A stretch of 49,312 nucleotides of DNA from CANNDT01 sp945876205 (GTDB lineage Bacteria; Acidobacteriota; Vicinamibacteria; Vicinamibacterales; UBA2999): contig CANNDT010000027.1 in assembly GCA_947503365.1 (NCBI GenBank), positions 1-49,312 on the forward strand, in the 5' to 3' direction. Under the pieces are notes generated by a model. That model saw only the letters and a list, made by a program, of their open reading frames with translations. It was not told the origin of the DNA and did not search any database. This document shows positions 18,314 to 27,071 of this stretch, in pieces. The position numbers and the translations under genes were made by a program. Positions within the stretch are counted from its first letter, which is position 1, and every line of letters begins with the position of its first letter.

Positions 18314-19819
18314 ATGACGAGGCGGAACGAGGTCACGCGGCGAGAGATGTTGAAAGGCACGGGCGGCATGCTTGCGGCGGCGGCGCTACCGCTCGGAGAA
18401 GGCCTCGGCGAAGGCCTCGCCGAAGGAAAGGCGCAGGGCACAGTGGCGCGTCCACCTGCCGAGGGCGGCGCCGACATCACCGGCCAGCTCGCGCGCTACA
18501 TGGTCGAGTCACGCGACCGGGCTCTTCCGGCGGCGGTGGCGCGCGAGACCAAGCACCACATCCTCGACACGCTTGCCGCGATCGTCTCGGGCTCGACACT
18601 CAAGCCGGGAGAGATGGCCGTTCGCTATGTGCGCACGCAGGGCGGCGTCCCGGAAGCATCCGTGTTCACGACCGACATCAAGACCTCCGCCGTGAACGCC
18701 GCGCTCGCCAACGCGATGTTCGCGCACGCCGACGAGACCGATGATTTCGAGCCGTTCACCAAGGCGCACCCCGGCTGCTCGACGGTGCCCGCGGCATTCG
18801 CGGTGGCCGAGCGTGAAGACCGATCGGGCCTGGAACTGCTGCGCGCGGTGACGCTCGGCTACGACGTCTGCTGCCGCTTCCTGATGGCGCTCGGCCCGGA
18901 CCACGTCCGTGCGACGCACCGCAGCGCCGAAGGCGTCAGCTCCAACGCCGGCGCCGTCGCCGCCGCCGCGTCGCTGGCGCGGCTCGACGAGACGGGCACC
19001 CGCTACGCGATCTCGTACTCCATGCAGCAGGTCTCCGGCGTATGGAGCTGGGAGCGTGACGCCGAGCACGTCGAGAAGGCGTTCGACTTTGCCGGCATGG
19101 GCGCGCGCAACGGCGTGACGGCTGCCATGGTCGTGCAGGCGGGATGGACGGGTGTACGCGACGTCCTCGAAGGCGAGCACAACGCGCTCGAGGCGATGTC
19201 CACGCAGCCTAAGCCAGCCGAGATGATCGCCGGCCTGGGCACGCGGTTCTGGGTGATGGAGACGGCGATCAAGACCTTCTCGGTCGGCTATCCGATCCAG
19301 GCGCCGGCCGACGCACTGCTCTCGCTGCGCAAGGAACACGGTCTCACCCCGGCCAACGTCGCGAAGATCGTCGTCAAGCTCCCCGCCGACGGCGCCGGCA
19401 TCGTCAACAATCGCGCCATGCCCGACGTCAACGTCCAGCACATGATGGCGGTGGCCCTGATCGACGGCACCATCTCGTTCGACGCCAGCCACTCGTACGA
19501 GCGGATGTCCGATCCGCAGGTGCGCGCGGTCAAGGAACGCGTGGAGCTCGTCGCCGATCGATCCCTGATGGATCCGCTCGCGCCCCGCAGCGGCCTCGTC
19601 GAGGTCACCCTTCGAGACGGCCGCATGGTGAGCAAGTTCACCCGCTTCGCGCCTGGAACGAAAGAAAACCCCCTCGACACCGCGGGCGTGAACGCAAAAG
19701 CGCGCTCCCTGATGGAACCAGTCATCGGCGCGCAACGAACCGAAGCCATCATCCAGCGCGTCAACGCCCTGGAAGACGTCGCCAAGATCCGCGACCTCGT
19801 CCGCCTCCTGACTTCCTGA
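18314..19819 (+). CDS. Exported MmgE/PrpD-family protein
   Basis: The ATG at 18314 gives a Tat-like leader (TRREMLKGTGGMLAAAALP); the frame is open from 18245 but without homology. The 501-residue protein matches the MmgE/PrpD family (2-methylcitrate dehydratase, aconitate decarboxylase and relatives): HHILDTLAAIVSGS near residue 77, NAMFAHADETDDF, HPGCSTVPAAFAVAE, and KTFSVGYPIQAPADALL. Family members act on tricarboxylates, usually in the cytoplasm, so an exported version is unusual. The real substrate is unknown. It is followed by a hairpin terminator. Confidence 0.85.
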   Translation: MTRRNEVTRREMLKGTGGMLAAAALPLGEGLGEGLAEGKAQGTVARPPAEGGADITGQLARYMVESRDRALPAAVARETKHHILDTLAAIVSGSTLKPGEMAVRYVRTQGGVPEASVFTTDIKTSAVNAALANAMFAHADETDDFEPFTKAHPGCSTVPAAFAVAEREDRSGLELLRAVTLGYDVCCRFLMALGPDHVRATHRSAEGVSSNAGAVAAAASLARLDETGTRYAISYSMQQVSGVWSWERDAEHVEKAFDFAGMGARNGVTAAMVVQAGWTGVRDVLEGEHNALEAMSTQPKPAEMIAGLGTRFWVMETAIKTFSVGYPIQAPADALLSLRKEHGLTPANVAKIVVKLPADGAGIVNNRAMPDVNVQHMMAVALIDGTISFDASHSYERMSDPQVRAVKERVELVADRSLMDPLAPRSGLVEVTLRDGRMVSKFTRFAPGTKENPLDTAGVNAKARSLMEPVIGAQRTEAIIQRVNALEDVAKIRDLVRLLTS

Positions 19820-19835
19820 GCCTTGCCAGATGCGG

Positions 19836-19856
19836 CGCGGGCCTTCACGGCCCGCG
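19836..19856 (+). terminator. Hairpin after the MmgE/PrpD gene
   Basis: An 8-bp perfect stem (CGCGGGCC/GGCCCGCG) with a TTCAC loop lies 17 bases after the stop at 19819. No T-run follows. The rest of the gap to 19998 has no gene; it leads into the chemotaxis operon. Confidence 0.55.
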
Positions 19857-19997
19857 AAACCGAGGGCCCGGCACCAGCCCATCCTCCTGAAGGATTCCGG
19901 CGCACCGTCGATTAGATGGGGGACGTCACGAATCGCTCTGCCGCGCCGTCGAGCTGCGGATCTCACTGAAGTATCAGAGAAGGAAAGGGTTACAGGC

Positions 19998-21260
19998 ATG
20001 TTCGGCACTTGGACACTCGGCAGGAAGTTGTACGCGGTCACGGCCGTCTTCACCGTGCTCCTCATCGCGTCAGGTGCCCTGTCGCTCTGGACTGCGGGCG
20101 ATCTTCAGGCCCGCCTCATCGAGTCGGGGCGCCGGAGCCGCCAGATTCTCGAGGCCAACGAGAAGGCCGCCGGCGTCACGGTCGGAGCGCAGCAGAAGGT
20201 TTTCGACGAAGAGATGGCGTCTGCCGAGGCATCGTTCGCGCTGACGTGGTGGACCATCGTGGCGGGCATCGCGCTGTCGCTCGGCACGGGGGGCGTTGTG
20301 GCATTCATGGTACGGGGGATCTCCGGCACGCTCCAGGCGTCGGTCCACGAGCTGCGGAGCGGCGCGGAGCAGGTCGTGTCGGCCTCGGGGCAGATGTCGG
20401 CCACGGCGCAGTCGCTGTCGCAGGGGTCGACGGAGCAGGCGGCCTCGCTCGAGGAGACGTCGGCGTCGATGGAAGAGATGTCCTCGATGACGCGGAAGAA
20501 CGCGGAGAACGCGCAGCAGGCCGCCGTGCTGGTCACCGACGTGGCACGGCAGATGACCGAGTCGAACGCCGCGCTGACCGAGATGGTGCTGTCGATGGCG
20601 GCGATGAAGGACTCGAACAGCAAGGTGGCGAAGATCATCCAGACGATCGACGAGATCGCCTTCCAGACGAACATCCTGGCGCTGAACGCGGCGGTGGAAG
20701 CCGCGCGGGCGGGCGAGGCGGGGATGGGCTTCGCGGTGGTGGCCGACGAAGTGCGCAATCTGGCGCAGCGCTCGGCGCAGGCGGCCAAGGACACGGCCGG
20801 GCTGATCGAAGAATCGATCGCGCGGTCGCAGGAAGGCGCCGACAGAGTCGAGCAGGTGGCCGCGGCGATCAGCACGATTGCGGGGAGCGTCGAGCAGGTG
20901 AACGGGATCGTGCAGGAAGTGCGCGAGGCGAGCCAGCAGCAGACGCAGGGAATCGATCAGGTCACGCAGGCCATCGCGCAGATGGAGCGGGTGACGCAGA
21001 CGACGGCGGCCACCGCGGAGGAGAGCGCCGCTGCCAGCGAGGAGCTCAACGCCCAGGCCGAGACGGCCGCCGCCATCGTAGACCAGTTGGAGGCGCTCGT
21101 GGGCGTGGCGGACATGGCGGCAGCCCCCCCGGCCCAGGCGAACGATCGGGGCCGTGTGCTCGCGATGCAACACAAGCCGTCCGCCAAGCCGGTCAGCCTG
21201 CCGAGGTCGGCTGAGGAAGAGATCCCACTGGGCGACACAGGCACGTATGGGAAGTTCTAG
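19998..21260 (+). CDS. Methyl-accepting chemotaxis protein with minimal sensor and no HAMP
   Basis: The ATG at 19998 follows an AGGAAAGGG box and puts the membrane segment near the N terminus. The 420-residue protein has TM1 (about 11-31), only about 50 periplasmic residues, and TM2 (about 84-104). A standard HAMP is not recognisable; the coiled-coil begins soon after. The signalling hairpin is intact: EIAFQTNILALNAAVEAARAG and GFAVVADEVRNLAQRSA contact CheA and CheW. Gln/Glu pairs suit methylation by CheR. The protein ends TGTYGKF; TYGKF fits the x-[HFYW]-xx-[HFYW] pentapeptide that tethers CheR. It is the first gene of the che operon. Confidence 0.92.
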   Translation: MFGTWTLGRKLYAVTAVFTVLLIASGALSLWTAGDLQARLIESGRRSRQILEANEKAAGVTVGAQQKVFDEEMASAEASFALTWWTIVAGIALSLGTGGVVAFMVRGISGTLQASVHELRSGAEQVVSASGQMSATAQSLSQGSTEQAASLEETSASMEEMSSMTRKNAENAQQAAVLVTDVARQMTESNAALTEMVLSMAAMKDSNSKVAKIIQTIDEIAFQTNILALNAAVEAARAGEAGMGFAVVADEVRNLAQRSAQAAKDTAGLIEESIARSQEGADRVEQVAAAISTIAGSVEQVNGIVQEVREASQQQTQGIDQVTQAIAQMERVTQTTAATAEESAAASEELNAQAETAAAIVDQLEALVGVADMAAAPPAQANDRGRVLAMQHKPSAKPVSLPRSAEEEIPLGDTGTYGKF

Positions 21261-21287
21261 GGGCCGCGGATTCAGGGATCAGGAGCG

Positions 21288-21806
21288 ATGACGATGGAAG
21301 CGATGTCGGGGAGACACGGCGCGGGGACGCCGGCACAGCAGGGTGCCGCGGCGCTTGCGGGCAAGTACCTGACGTTCACACTGGGGACCGAGGAGTACGG
21401 CCTGCCGGTGCTGAAGGTGCGGGAGATCATCAAGGTGATGGACATCACGCAGGTGCCGCAGGTGCCCGAACACGTGCGAGGCGTGATCAACCTGCGCGGC
21501 AAGGTGATTCCGGTCATCGACCTGCGGCTGAAGTTCGGCCTCCCTTCGCAGGAGGCCACGAACCGGACGTGCATCATCGTCGTGGACGTCGCGATGGTGG
21601 CGGCGACCGTGATGCTGGGGGTCGTCGTCGACTCGGTATCGGAGGTGTTGAGCGTGGCGGCCTCGGAGATCGATCAGGCGCCGGAGTTCGGCGGGCGCGT
21701 CGTCACCGACTACATGCTGGGGCTGGCGAAGGTCAAGGGGACCGTGAAGATCCTGCTCAACCTGGACCGCGTGCTCGGTGCGGACCGGGAATTTGTCGCG
21801 CACTGA
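21288..21806 (+). CDS. cheW: CheW, chemotaxis coupling protein
   Basis: The 172-residue protein holds a full CheW domain: KYLTFTLGTEEYGLPVLKV, VPQVPEHVRGVINLRGKVIPVIDL, TCIIVVDV and the C-terminal VDSVSEVLSV. It bridges receptors to CheA at the inner membrane. An AGGAG sequence sits 5 bases before ATG 21288. About 25 residues precede the domain and may be disordered. The next gene begins 4 bases after its stop. Confidence 0.96.
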   Translation: MTMEAMSGRHGAGTPAQQGAAALAGKYLTFTLGTEEYGLPVLKVREIIKVMDITQVPQVPEHVRGVINLRGKVIPVIDLRLKFGLPSQEATNRTCIIVVDVAMVAATVMLGVVVDSVSEVLSVAASEIDQAPEFGGRVVTDYMLGLAKVKGTVKILLNLDRVLGADREFVAH

Positions 21807-21810
21807 CCCC

Positions 21811-23310
21811 ATGAAGCCCAGATTCAAGACCGTACCGGTGAACTCGCCCAGAGAGTTCCTGATCAGCGAGCTGTTCTTCTCCACGACCAACCAGAAGGGC
21901 ATCATCGTGTCGGGCAACGATGTGTTCAGCCGCGTGAGCGGCTACCCGGCCGAGGAGATGGTCGGCAGGCCGCACAACATGATCCGCCACCCGGACATGC
22001 CGCGCGCCGTCTTCGCGCTCCTCTGGGACTACCTGCTGGCGGGCAAGCCGATCGCGGCCTACGTCAAGAACATGGCCGCTGACGGCCGCTATTACTGGGT
22101 ACTCGCGCTCGCGGCGCCGATCGACGGGGGCTATCTCTCCGTGCGCTTCAAGCCGTCGAGCCCGCTGTTCGCGATCGTCACCGACATCTACGCCCGGTTG
22201 CGCGAGGTCGAGCAGGCGCACGATGACCGTGGTGAAGAACCCAAAGCCGGCATGCGTGCCGCCGAAGCCATGCTCGGCGACATCCTGCGCGGCAAGGGGT
22301 TCGCCGACTACGATGCCTTCATGCGGACGATGCTCCATCAGGAGCTGAAGAGCCGCGACAGCATCCTCGCCCGCGAGCATCGCAGCATGTTTCCGCCGCT
22401 GCCACCACGGCATGCCGATGAAGGGCCGCTCGGCGCCGCACTGCGCGTGATGTATCAGGAGTCGCAACAGACGTACGGGCGGATCAACAGCGTCTACGCC
22501 CAGCTGGACGAATGCGCCCGGCTCAACGAGCAGCTGATGGCGCAGTCGAGCACGATTCTCGGGCTGACCAGCGAGTTCCGCCTCGTCTCCTTCAATGTCG
22601 CCGTCAAGTCGAGCAAGCTGGGTGACACCGGGCGTGCCCTGAGCGTCATCGCCACCCAGCTCGGGGACGCCTCCTCCCGGGTCGCCACCAGCGTCTCCGG
22701 CCTCACCTCGCAGGTGGCCGCCGTGTCCAACTGGCTCGGCGAGACCGTGTTCAGCCTAGCGTGGGCGCGCCTGCAGTTCGAGATGACCATCGTGTACCAC
22801 CATGAAATCCTGACGGCGCTCAGCGACCCAGGCCGCGACATGGCGCTCTCCGCCCACCTGAGCAGGCTGGGGGATCTGCGGTGTGCGTTTTGCGAGACGA
22901 TCGCGCACGCGGGGCAATCGCTGCGGGGCCTGGCCGCGGAGCTGAGCGGCCTCAATGCCGATGTTGGAGACCTGCGCAAGGCGATGCTGTCGCTCCAGGT
23001 CACGCACGTCGGCGGCCTGGTCGAGGCCCGTCGTCTGACCGAGGACGACAGCTTCAGCGCGATCTTCGAAGACGTCCGGAGGCACATCGACGGCACCAAG
23101 GCCGAGCTCGTGGCCTTCAGCGACGTGATTCAAGGTCTCGGCGCCCTGGCGCGCCAGGCGCCGCAGATCATGAGTACGGTGTCCAGTGCGGCCGACCAGA
23201 TGAGGCGCGGCGAAGAGGACTTGGGCAACATGGTCAACCAGATCGGGGTCGCGCCCCTCGCCGCCACGGGCACCTACGGGACCTTCCAGGGTTGGGACAC
23301 GAACAGATGA
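21811..23310 (+). CDS. PAS-domain receptor-like protein with degenerate MCP signalling region
   Basis: The product (499 residues from ATG 21811) opens with an Aer-like PAS domain: GIIVSGNDVFSRVSGYPAEEMVG and HNMIRHPDMPRAVFALLWDYL. A long helical part follows. Residues around FNVAVKSSKLGDTGRALSVI occupy the place of the MCP tip NAAVEAARAGE with most conserved positions changed. No membrane segment is evident, so it is probably cytoplasmic. It ends ATGTYGTFQGWDTNR: TYGTF matches the TYGKF end of the operon's MCP, apparently a shared CheR-docking motif. Its stop overlaps the cheA start. Confidence 0.75.
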   Translation: MKPRFKTVPVNSPREFLISELFFSTTNQKGIIVSGNDVFSRVSGYPAEEMVGRPHNMIRHPDMPRAVFALLWDYLLAGKPIAAYVKNMAADGRYYWVLALAAPIDGGYLSVRFKPSSPLFAIVTDIYARLREVEQAHDDRGEEPKAGMRAAEAMLGDILRGKGFADYDAFMRTMLHQELKSRDSILAREHRSMFPPLPPRHADEGPLGAALRVMYQESQQTYGRINSVYAQLDECARLNEQLMAQSSTILGLTSEFRLVSFNVAVKSSKLGDTGRALSVIATQLGDASSRVATSVSGLTSQVAAVSNWLGETVFSLAWARLQFEMTIVYHHEILTALSDPGRDMALSAHLSRLGDLRCAFCETIAHAGQSLRGLAAELSGLNADVGDLRKAMLSLQVTHVGGLVEARRLTEDDSFSAIFEDVRRHIDGTKAELVAFSDVIQGLGALARQAPQIMSTVSSAADQMRRGEEDLGNMVNQIGVAPLAATGTYGTFQGWDTNR

Positions 23311-25292
23311 CTGGCGCAACCGACTGGATCACCCGCGTCGATGGATTGCTGTCCCGGCTCTCCTGCGAGAGCCTGATCGAGCCGGTGAACGTCGAGCGTC
23401 TCCGCGAACAGTTGCTGGCCGCAGCGGCGGCGATTGGTGAATCCGACGATTCAGGCGCGCGATGTCTTGCCGACCGCGTCAGGCAGGCGTCCCCCGCTGT
23501 CTCCCCGAAGAACGTGGACACGATCGTCAAGGAGGTGCTCTCCGGGTGGGAGGCTCTGAGGGAGGGAGCGCCGCCGCCGGTCGTCCAGGCTCCGGACGAG
23601 GATCTGGCCGTGCTGGCCGACGATCCGGAGATGCTGGGTGTGTTCATGGGCGAGGCGATCGACCACCTCGGCACCATCGAGAGCCTGCTGCTCCAGGTGG
23701 AAAGCGCGCCGGGCGACGTCAAGCTCCTCAACGACGTCTTCCGGCCGTTCCACACGATCAAGGGGAACGCCGGCGCGCTCGGCGTGACGTCTGTCCAGGG
23801 CGTGGCCCACAAGGTCGAGAACCTGCTCGACCTGGCGCGCTCGGGCAAGCACGCGATGGGCTCGGACGAATGCGACGTCGTCCTCAAGGCGGTCGACCTC
23901 CTGACGCTGATGATTCAGGAACTGCCCGCGCGGATCGCGGGCGAACCGTTCACCGATGTCAAGGCCCAGTGCCGCGGGCTGATAGGCGCGGTCGACGCGC
24001 TCATCGCCGGCGGCGGTCGCGCGGCCGCCACCGAAAGCCAGGCGCCGGTTGTCGCGGCGTTGTCCGAGGCCGACGGCGGCAGCGCGCCGCAGCGCCGTCG
24101 GGACGAGAGCCAGAGCGCCGTGAAGGTGGATACGCGAAAGCTCGACAACCTGGTGGACATGGTGGGCGAGCTGGTCATCGCCCAGTCGATCCTCGCCGAG
24201 CACCCGGTGCTGCTGGGGTCCAGAGACGAGCGACTCAGCCGCCAGCTGGCGCAGCTCAAGCGCATCACGAGCGAACTGCAGCGCAACGCGATGGCGATGC
24301 GCATGATGCCGATCCGCCCGACGTTCCAGAAGATGTCCAGGCTCGTACGCGACCTCGGAAAGAAATCCGGAAAGTCGATTGAGTTGACGCTGCACGGCGA
24401 GGACACGGAGCTCGATCGGAAAGTCGTGGAGGAGATCAACGACCCGCTCATGCACATGGTGCGCAACAGCGTGGACCATGGCATCGAGCCGGCCGATGTC
24501 CGGAAGGCCGCGGGGAAGCCGGCCCTCGCCGCGCTCCGCCTCAGGGCCTTCCATCAGGCCGGCAACATCGTCATCGAGATCTCGGACGACGGCGCGGGGC
24601 TCGATACCGAGAAGATCTACCGGAAGGCCGTGGCCAAGGGGCTCGTGCCCGAAGGCGCACCGATGACGCCCGAGGACATCAACCTGCTGATCTTCCAGCC
24701 AGGCTTCTCGACGGCGGACACGGTCACCGAGATTTCCGGGCGCGGCGTCGGGATGGACGTCGTGCGGCGCAACATCGAGGCGCTGCGCGGGCGGATCGAA
24801 ATCCAGACCGTCCGCGGCCAGGGGACGACCTTCGCCATCCGGCTGCCGCTGACGCTCGCCATCGTGGACGGCATCCTGGTCGGCGTCGGCGACGAGCGCT
24901 TCGTGATTCCGGCCGTTGCCGTGAACGAGTCGCTGCGGCCTGCGCCGGGCCAGGTGCACTCGGTCCAGGGACGGCCGTGCATGATTCAAGTGCGGGAACA
25001 GCTGATCCCGCTGATGCACCTGGCCGAGGCATTTGGCGTGACCGGCGCGAGACAGGAGCTTGGCGACAGTACCGTTGTCGTCATCGAGGACAACGACCGC
25101 CTGATCGCGCTCGTGGTGGACGAACTGCTCGGCAAGCAGGAGGTCGTCATCAAATCGCTTGGCGACGTGTTTGGGCACGTGCGAGGTGTAGCCGGCGGCG
25201 CCATTCTCGCCGACGGACGTATCGGGCTCATTCTCGACGTCAGCGGGCTGGCGGCGCTGATGGGCAAGAGCACGTTGAAGCCGGCGGCCTAG
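23307..25292 (+). CDS. cheA: CheA, chemotaxis histidine kinase
   Basis: The ATG at 23307 overlaps the preceding TGA. The 661-residue kinase starts with about 100 variable residues, then the Hpt (P1) with phospho-acceptor His149 in FHTIKGNAGALG. A short linker without a clear P2 domain follows. Next come P3 dimerisation (KLDNLVDMVGELVIAQSIL), the ATPase P4 with MHMVRNSVDHGIE, DDGAGLD and GRGVGMDVVRRNIE, and a CheW-like P5 domain (FAIRLPLTLAIVDGILVGVG). Autophosphorylation on His149 feeds CheY and CheB in the same operon. The absence of an obvious P2 suggests direct docking of regulators, as an inference. Confidence 0.96.
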   Translation: MTGATDWITRVDGLLSRLSCESLIEPVNVERLREQLLAAAAAIGESDDSGARCLADRVRQASPAVSPKNVDTIVKEVLSGWEALREGAPPPVVQAPDEDLAVLADDPEMLGVFMGEAIDHLGTIESLLLQVESAPGDVKLLNDVFRPFHTIKGNAGALGVTSVQGVAHKVENLLDLARSGKHAMGSDECDVVLKAVDLLTLMIQELPARIAGEPFTDVKAQCRGLIGAVDALIAGGGRAAATESQAPVVAALSEADGGSAPQRRRDESQSAVKVDTRKLDNLVDMVGELVIAQSILAEHPVLLGSRDERLSRQLAQLKRITSELQRNAMAMRMMPIRPTFQKMSRLVRDLGKKSGKSIELTLHGEDTELDRKVVEEINDPLMHMVRNSVDHGIEPADVRKAAGKPALAALRLRAFHQAGNIVIEISDDGAGLDTEKIYRKAVAKGLVPEGAPMTPEDINLLIFQPGFSTADTVTEISGRGVGMDVVRRNIEALRGRIEIQTVRGQGTTFAIRLPLTLAIVDGILVGVGDERFVIPAVAVNESLRPAPGQVHSVQGRPCMIQVREQLIPLMHLAEAFGVTGARQELGDSTVVVIEDNDRLIALVVDELLGKQEVVIKSLGDVFGHVRGVAGGAILADGRIGLILDVSGLAALMGKSTLKPAA

Positions 25293-25306
25293 ATGGTGCG
25301 CAGGTG

Positions 25307-26164
25307 ATGGCGAGCCCGCAGGCGGTGCCGGTCGAGACGTCTCCAGAGCTGAGCGATCAGGAGATGGAGGCCGTGGCCCGGCTGGTCTACGAGAAGAGCG
25401 GGATCACGCTCCATGCCGGCAAGCGTGCGCTCGTCCTGGCGCGCCTGCAGAAGCGCGTGAAACAGGGAGGCTTCGGAAGCTTCGGGCAGTACCTGCGGCA
25501 TGTCCACGCCGACCCGTCACGGGAGGAGCTGACGCAGCTGCTCGATGCGATCGCCACCAATCACACCTCGTTCTTCCGCGAACCCGCGCACTTCGAATTC
25601 CTGCGCGACGTGGTGCTGCCGCCGCTGGCCGCGCGTCCAGGCGCGGCGCCCATTCTCGGATGGAGCGCGGCCTGCTCGACCGGCGAAGAGCCGTTCTCGC
25701 TCGCCATGACCTGTCTCGACCACCTCGACGCGGCCTCCGCCGGCCGCGTGCGGCTGCTGGCGTCGGACCTGTCGACCAAGGCGCTCAAGACGGGTCAGGC
25801 CGCGGTCTACAAGGCCGAGCGCGTCGCAGGCCTCACGATCGACACGCTTCGGACGCACTTCGAAAAAGGTCTGGGCGCCCAGCAGGGCACGGTCCGCGTG
25901 GCGCCTCGACTGCGGCGGGTCGTCGAATTCAGGCAGCTCAACCTTCTCGACCTGCCATCTCCGGCGCCTGCCTTCGATTTCATCTTCTGCCGCAACGTCA
26001 TGATTTATTTCGACACCCATGTGCAGCAGCGCGTCGTCCAGGCGTTGGAGCAACGGCTGGCGGTCGGCGGATACCTGTTCATCGCCCACTCGGAAAGCCT
26101 CAACGGGTGCCGGCACGGCCTGACGTGGGTCGCGCCAGCGGTGTACCGGCGAGGTCCGACGTGA
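25307..26164 (+). CDS. cheR: CheR, chemoreceptor methyltransferase
   Basis: I took ATG 25307, 15 bases after the cheA stop; the longer open frame upstream runs inside cheA. The 285-residue protein has the N-terminal helical CheR domain (ELSDQEMEAVARLVYEKSGI) and the SAM-binding domain with WSAACSTGEEPFSLAM (a usual SAGC is SAAC), DLSTKALKTGQAAVY and FCRNVMIYFD. It methylates receptor glutamates using S-adenosylmethionine. The TYGxF ends of two receptors in this operon may recruit it. Overlaps cheD. Confidence 0.95.
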   Translation: MASPQAVPVETSPELSDQEMEAVARLVYEKSGITLHAGKRALVLARLQKRVKQGGFGSFGQYLRHVHADPSREELTQLLDAIATNHTSFFREPAHFEFLRDVVLPPLAARPGAAPILGWSAACSTGEEPFSLAMTCLDHLDAASAGRVRLLASDLSTKALKTGQAAVYKAERVAGLTIDTLRTHFEKGLGAQQGTVRVAPRLRRVVEFRQLNLLDLPSPAPAFDFIFCRNVMIYFDTHVQQRVVQALEQRLAVGGYLFIAHSESLNGCRHGLTWVAPAVYRRGPT

Positions 26165-26700
26165 GCGCGTCCATGCCCGTTGCGGAAGGCTATGGCGTGG
26201 CAGAGCCGGCCGCCGGGACGCGGCACGTCATCGGCATCGGTGAGCTCGCCGTCTCGGACCGCCCCGGCGACCTCATCGTGACCCACGCGCTTGGCAGCTG
26301 CATCGCGGTGTGCTTGTTCGATCCGGTCGCAGGCGTGGCGGCTATGCTGCATTTCCTGCTGCCGGAGTCGCGGATCAACGCGGAGCGGGCGCGCGCGCAG
26401 CCGGCCGCATTTGCCGACACGGGCATCCCGCTGTTGTTCCAGTCTGCCTACCGGTACGGGCTCGACAAGAAGCGAACGGCCGTCACGCTCGTGGGGGGGG
26501 CTGATATCGGCCCGAGAGGGGCCGCCTCGTGGCAGATCGGGCGGCGCAACGCCCTGGCGGCCAAGAGCGTCTTGTGGCGCAACGGCGTGCTCATCAAGGC
26601 CGAGGATATCGGAGGCCACGCGGCCAGGACGGTGCACCTGTCGGTGCGGGGCGGGCACATGCACGTGTTCCGGGGACGCGACGCACGGAGGGATCGATGA
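26161..26700 (+). CDS. cheD: CheD, chemoreceptor glutamine deamidase
   Basis: GTG 26161 overlaps the cheR stop (GTGA); ATG 26173 is an alternative. The 179-residue product has the CheD signature THALGSCIAVCLFDP with the catalytic Cys, MLHFLLP with the His, and VGGADI, ending ARTVHLSVRGG. CheD deamidates receptor glutamines to glutamates and, in species with CheC-type phosphatases, links to phospho-CheY levels. A CheX-like gene sits two genes downstream. It overlaps cheY by 4 bases (ATGA). Confidence 0.95.
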   Translation: MSASMPVAEGYGVAEPAAGTRHVIGIGELAVSDRPGDLIVTHALGSCIAVCLFDPVAGVAAMLHFLLPESRINAERARAQPAAFADTGIPLLFQSAYRYGLDKKRTAVTLVGGADIGPRGAASWQIGRRNALAAKSVLWRNGVLIKAEDIGGHAARTVHLSVRGGHMHVFRGRDARRDR

Positions 26701-27071
26701 AGCCGATTCGCATTCTCATCGTGGACGACTCGGCGACGATGCGGAGGATGATCCGGCGCGCCCTCGAGCTCGCCGAGGTGCCGGCGGAGGGGATCTTCGA
26801 GGCGGGCGACGGCCTCGAGGCGCTGAGATTTCTCGAAGCGCACGCCGTGGACGTCCTGTTCACCGACGTCAACATGCCGGTCATGACGGGCCCCGAACTG
26901 CTCAAGGAGATCGCCGCAGCCGGCCGCTGGCCCAACCTTCGCCGGGTGATCGTGTCGACCGACGGGTCCACGTCGCGGCGGGACGAGGCCGCGGCGCTCG
27001 ACGTCCGGTGCTACCTGGAGAAGCCCTTCAGCCCGGAGGTCATCAGAGATGTGCTCGCTGAAATTGTGTGA
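26697..27071 (+). CDS. cheY: CheY-type single-domain response regulator
   Basis: The 124-residue receiver has the acidic pair in LIVDDSATMRRMI, phospho-acceptor Asp57 in FTDVNMP, a switch residue in VSTDGS and the lysine in LEKPFSP. Short, with no output domain, it should receive phosphate from CheA and act on the motor switch. The start overlaps the cheD stop. The last 23 bases overlap the start of the phosphatase-like gene, coupling their translation. Confidence 0.94.
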   Translation: MKPIRILIVDDSATMRRMIRRALELAEVPAEGIFEAGDGLEALRFLEAHAVDVLFTDVNMPVMTGPELLKEIAAAGRWPNLRRVIVSTDGSTSRRDEAAALDVRCYLEKPFSPEVIRDVLAEIV

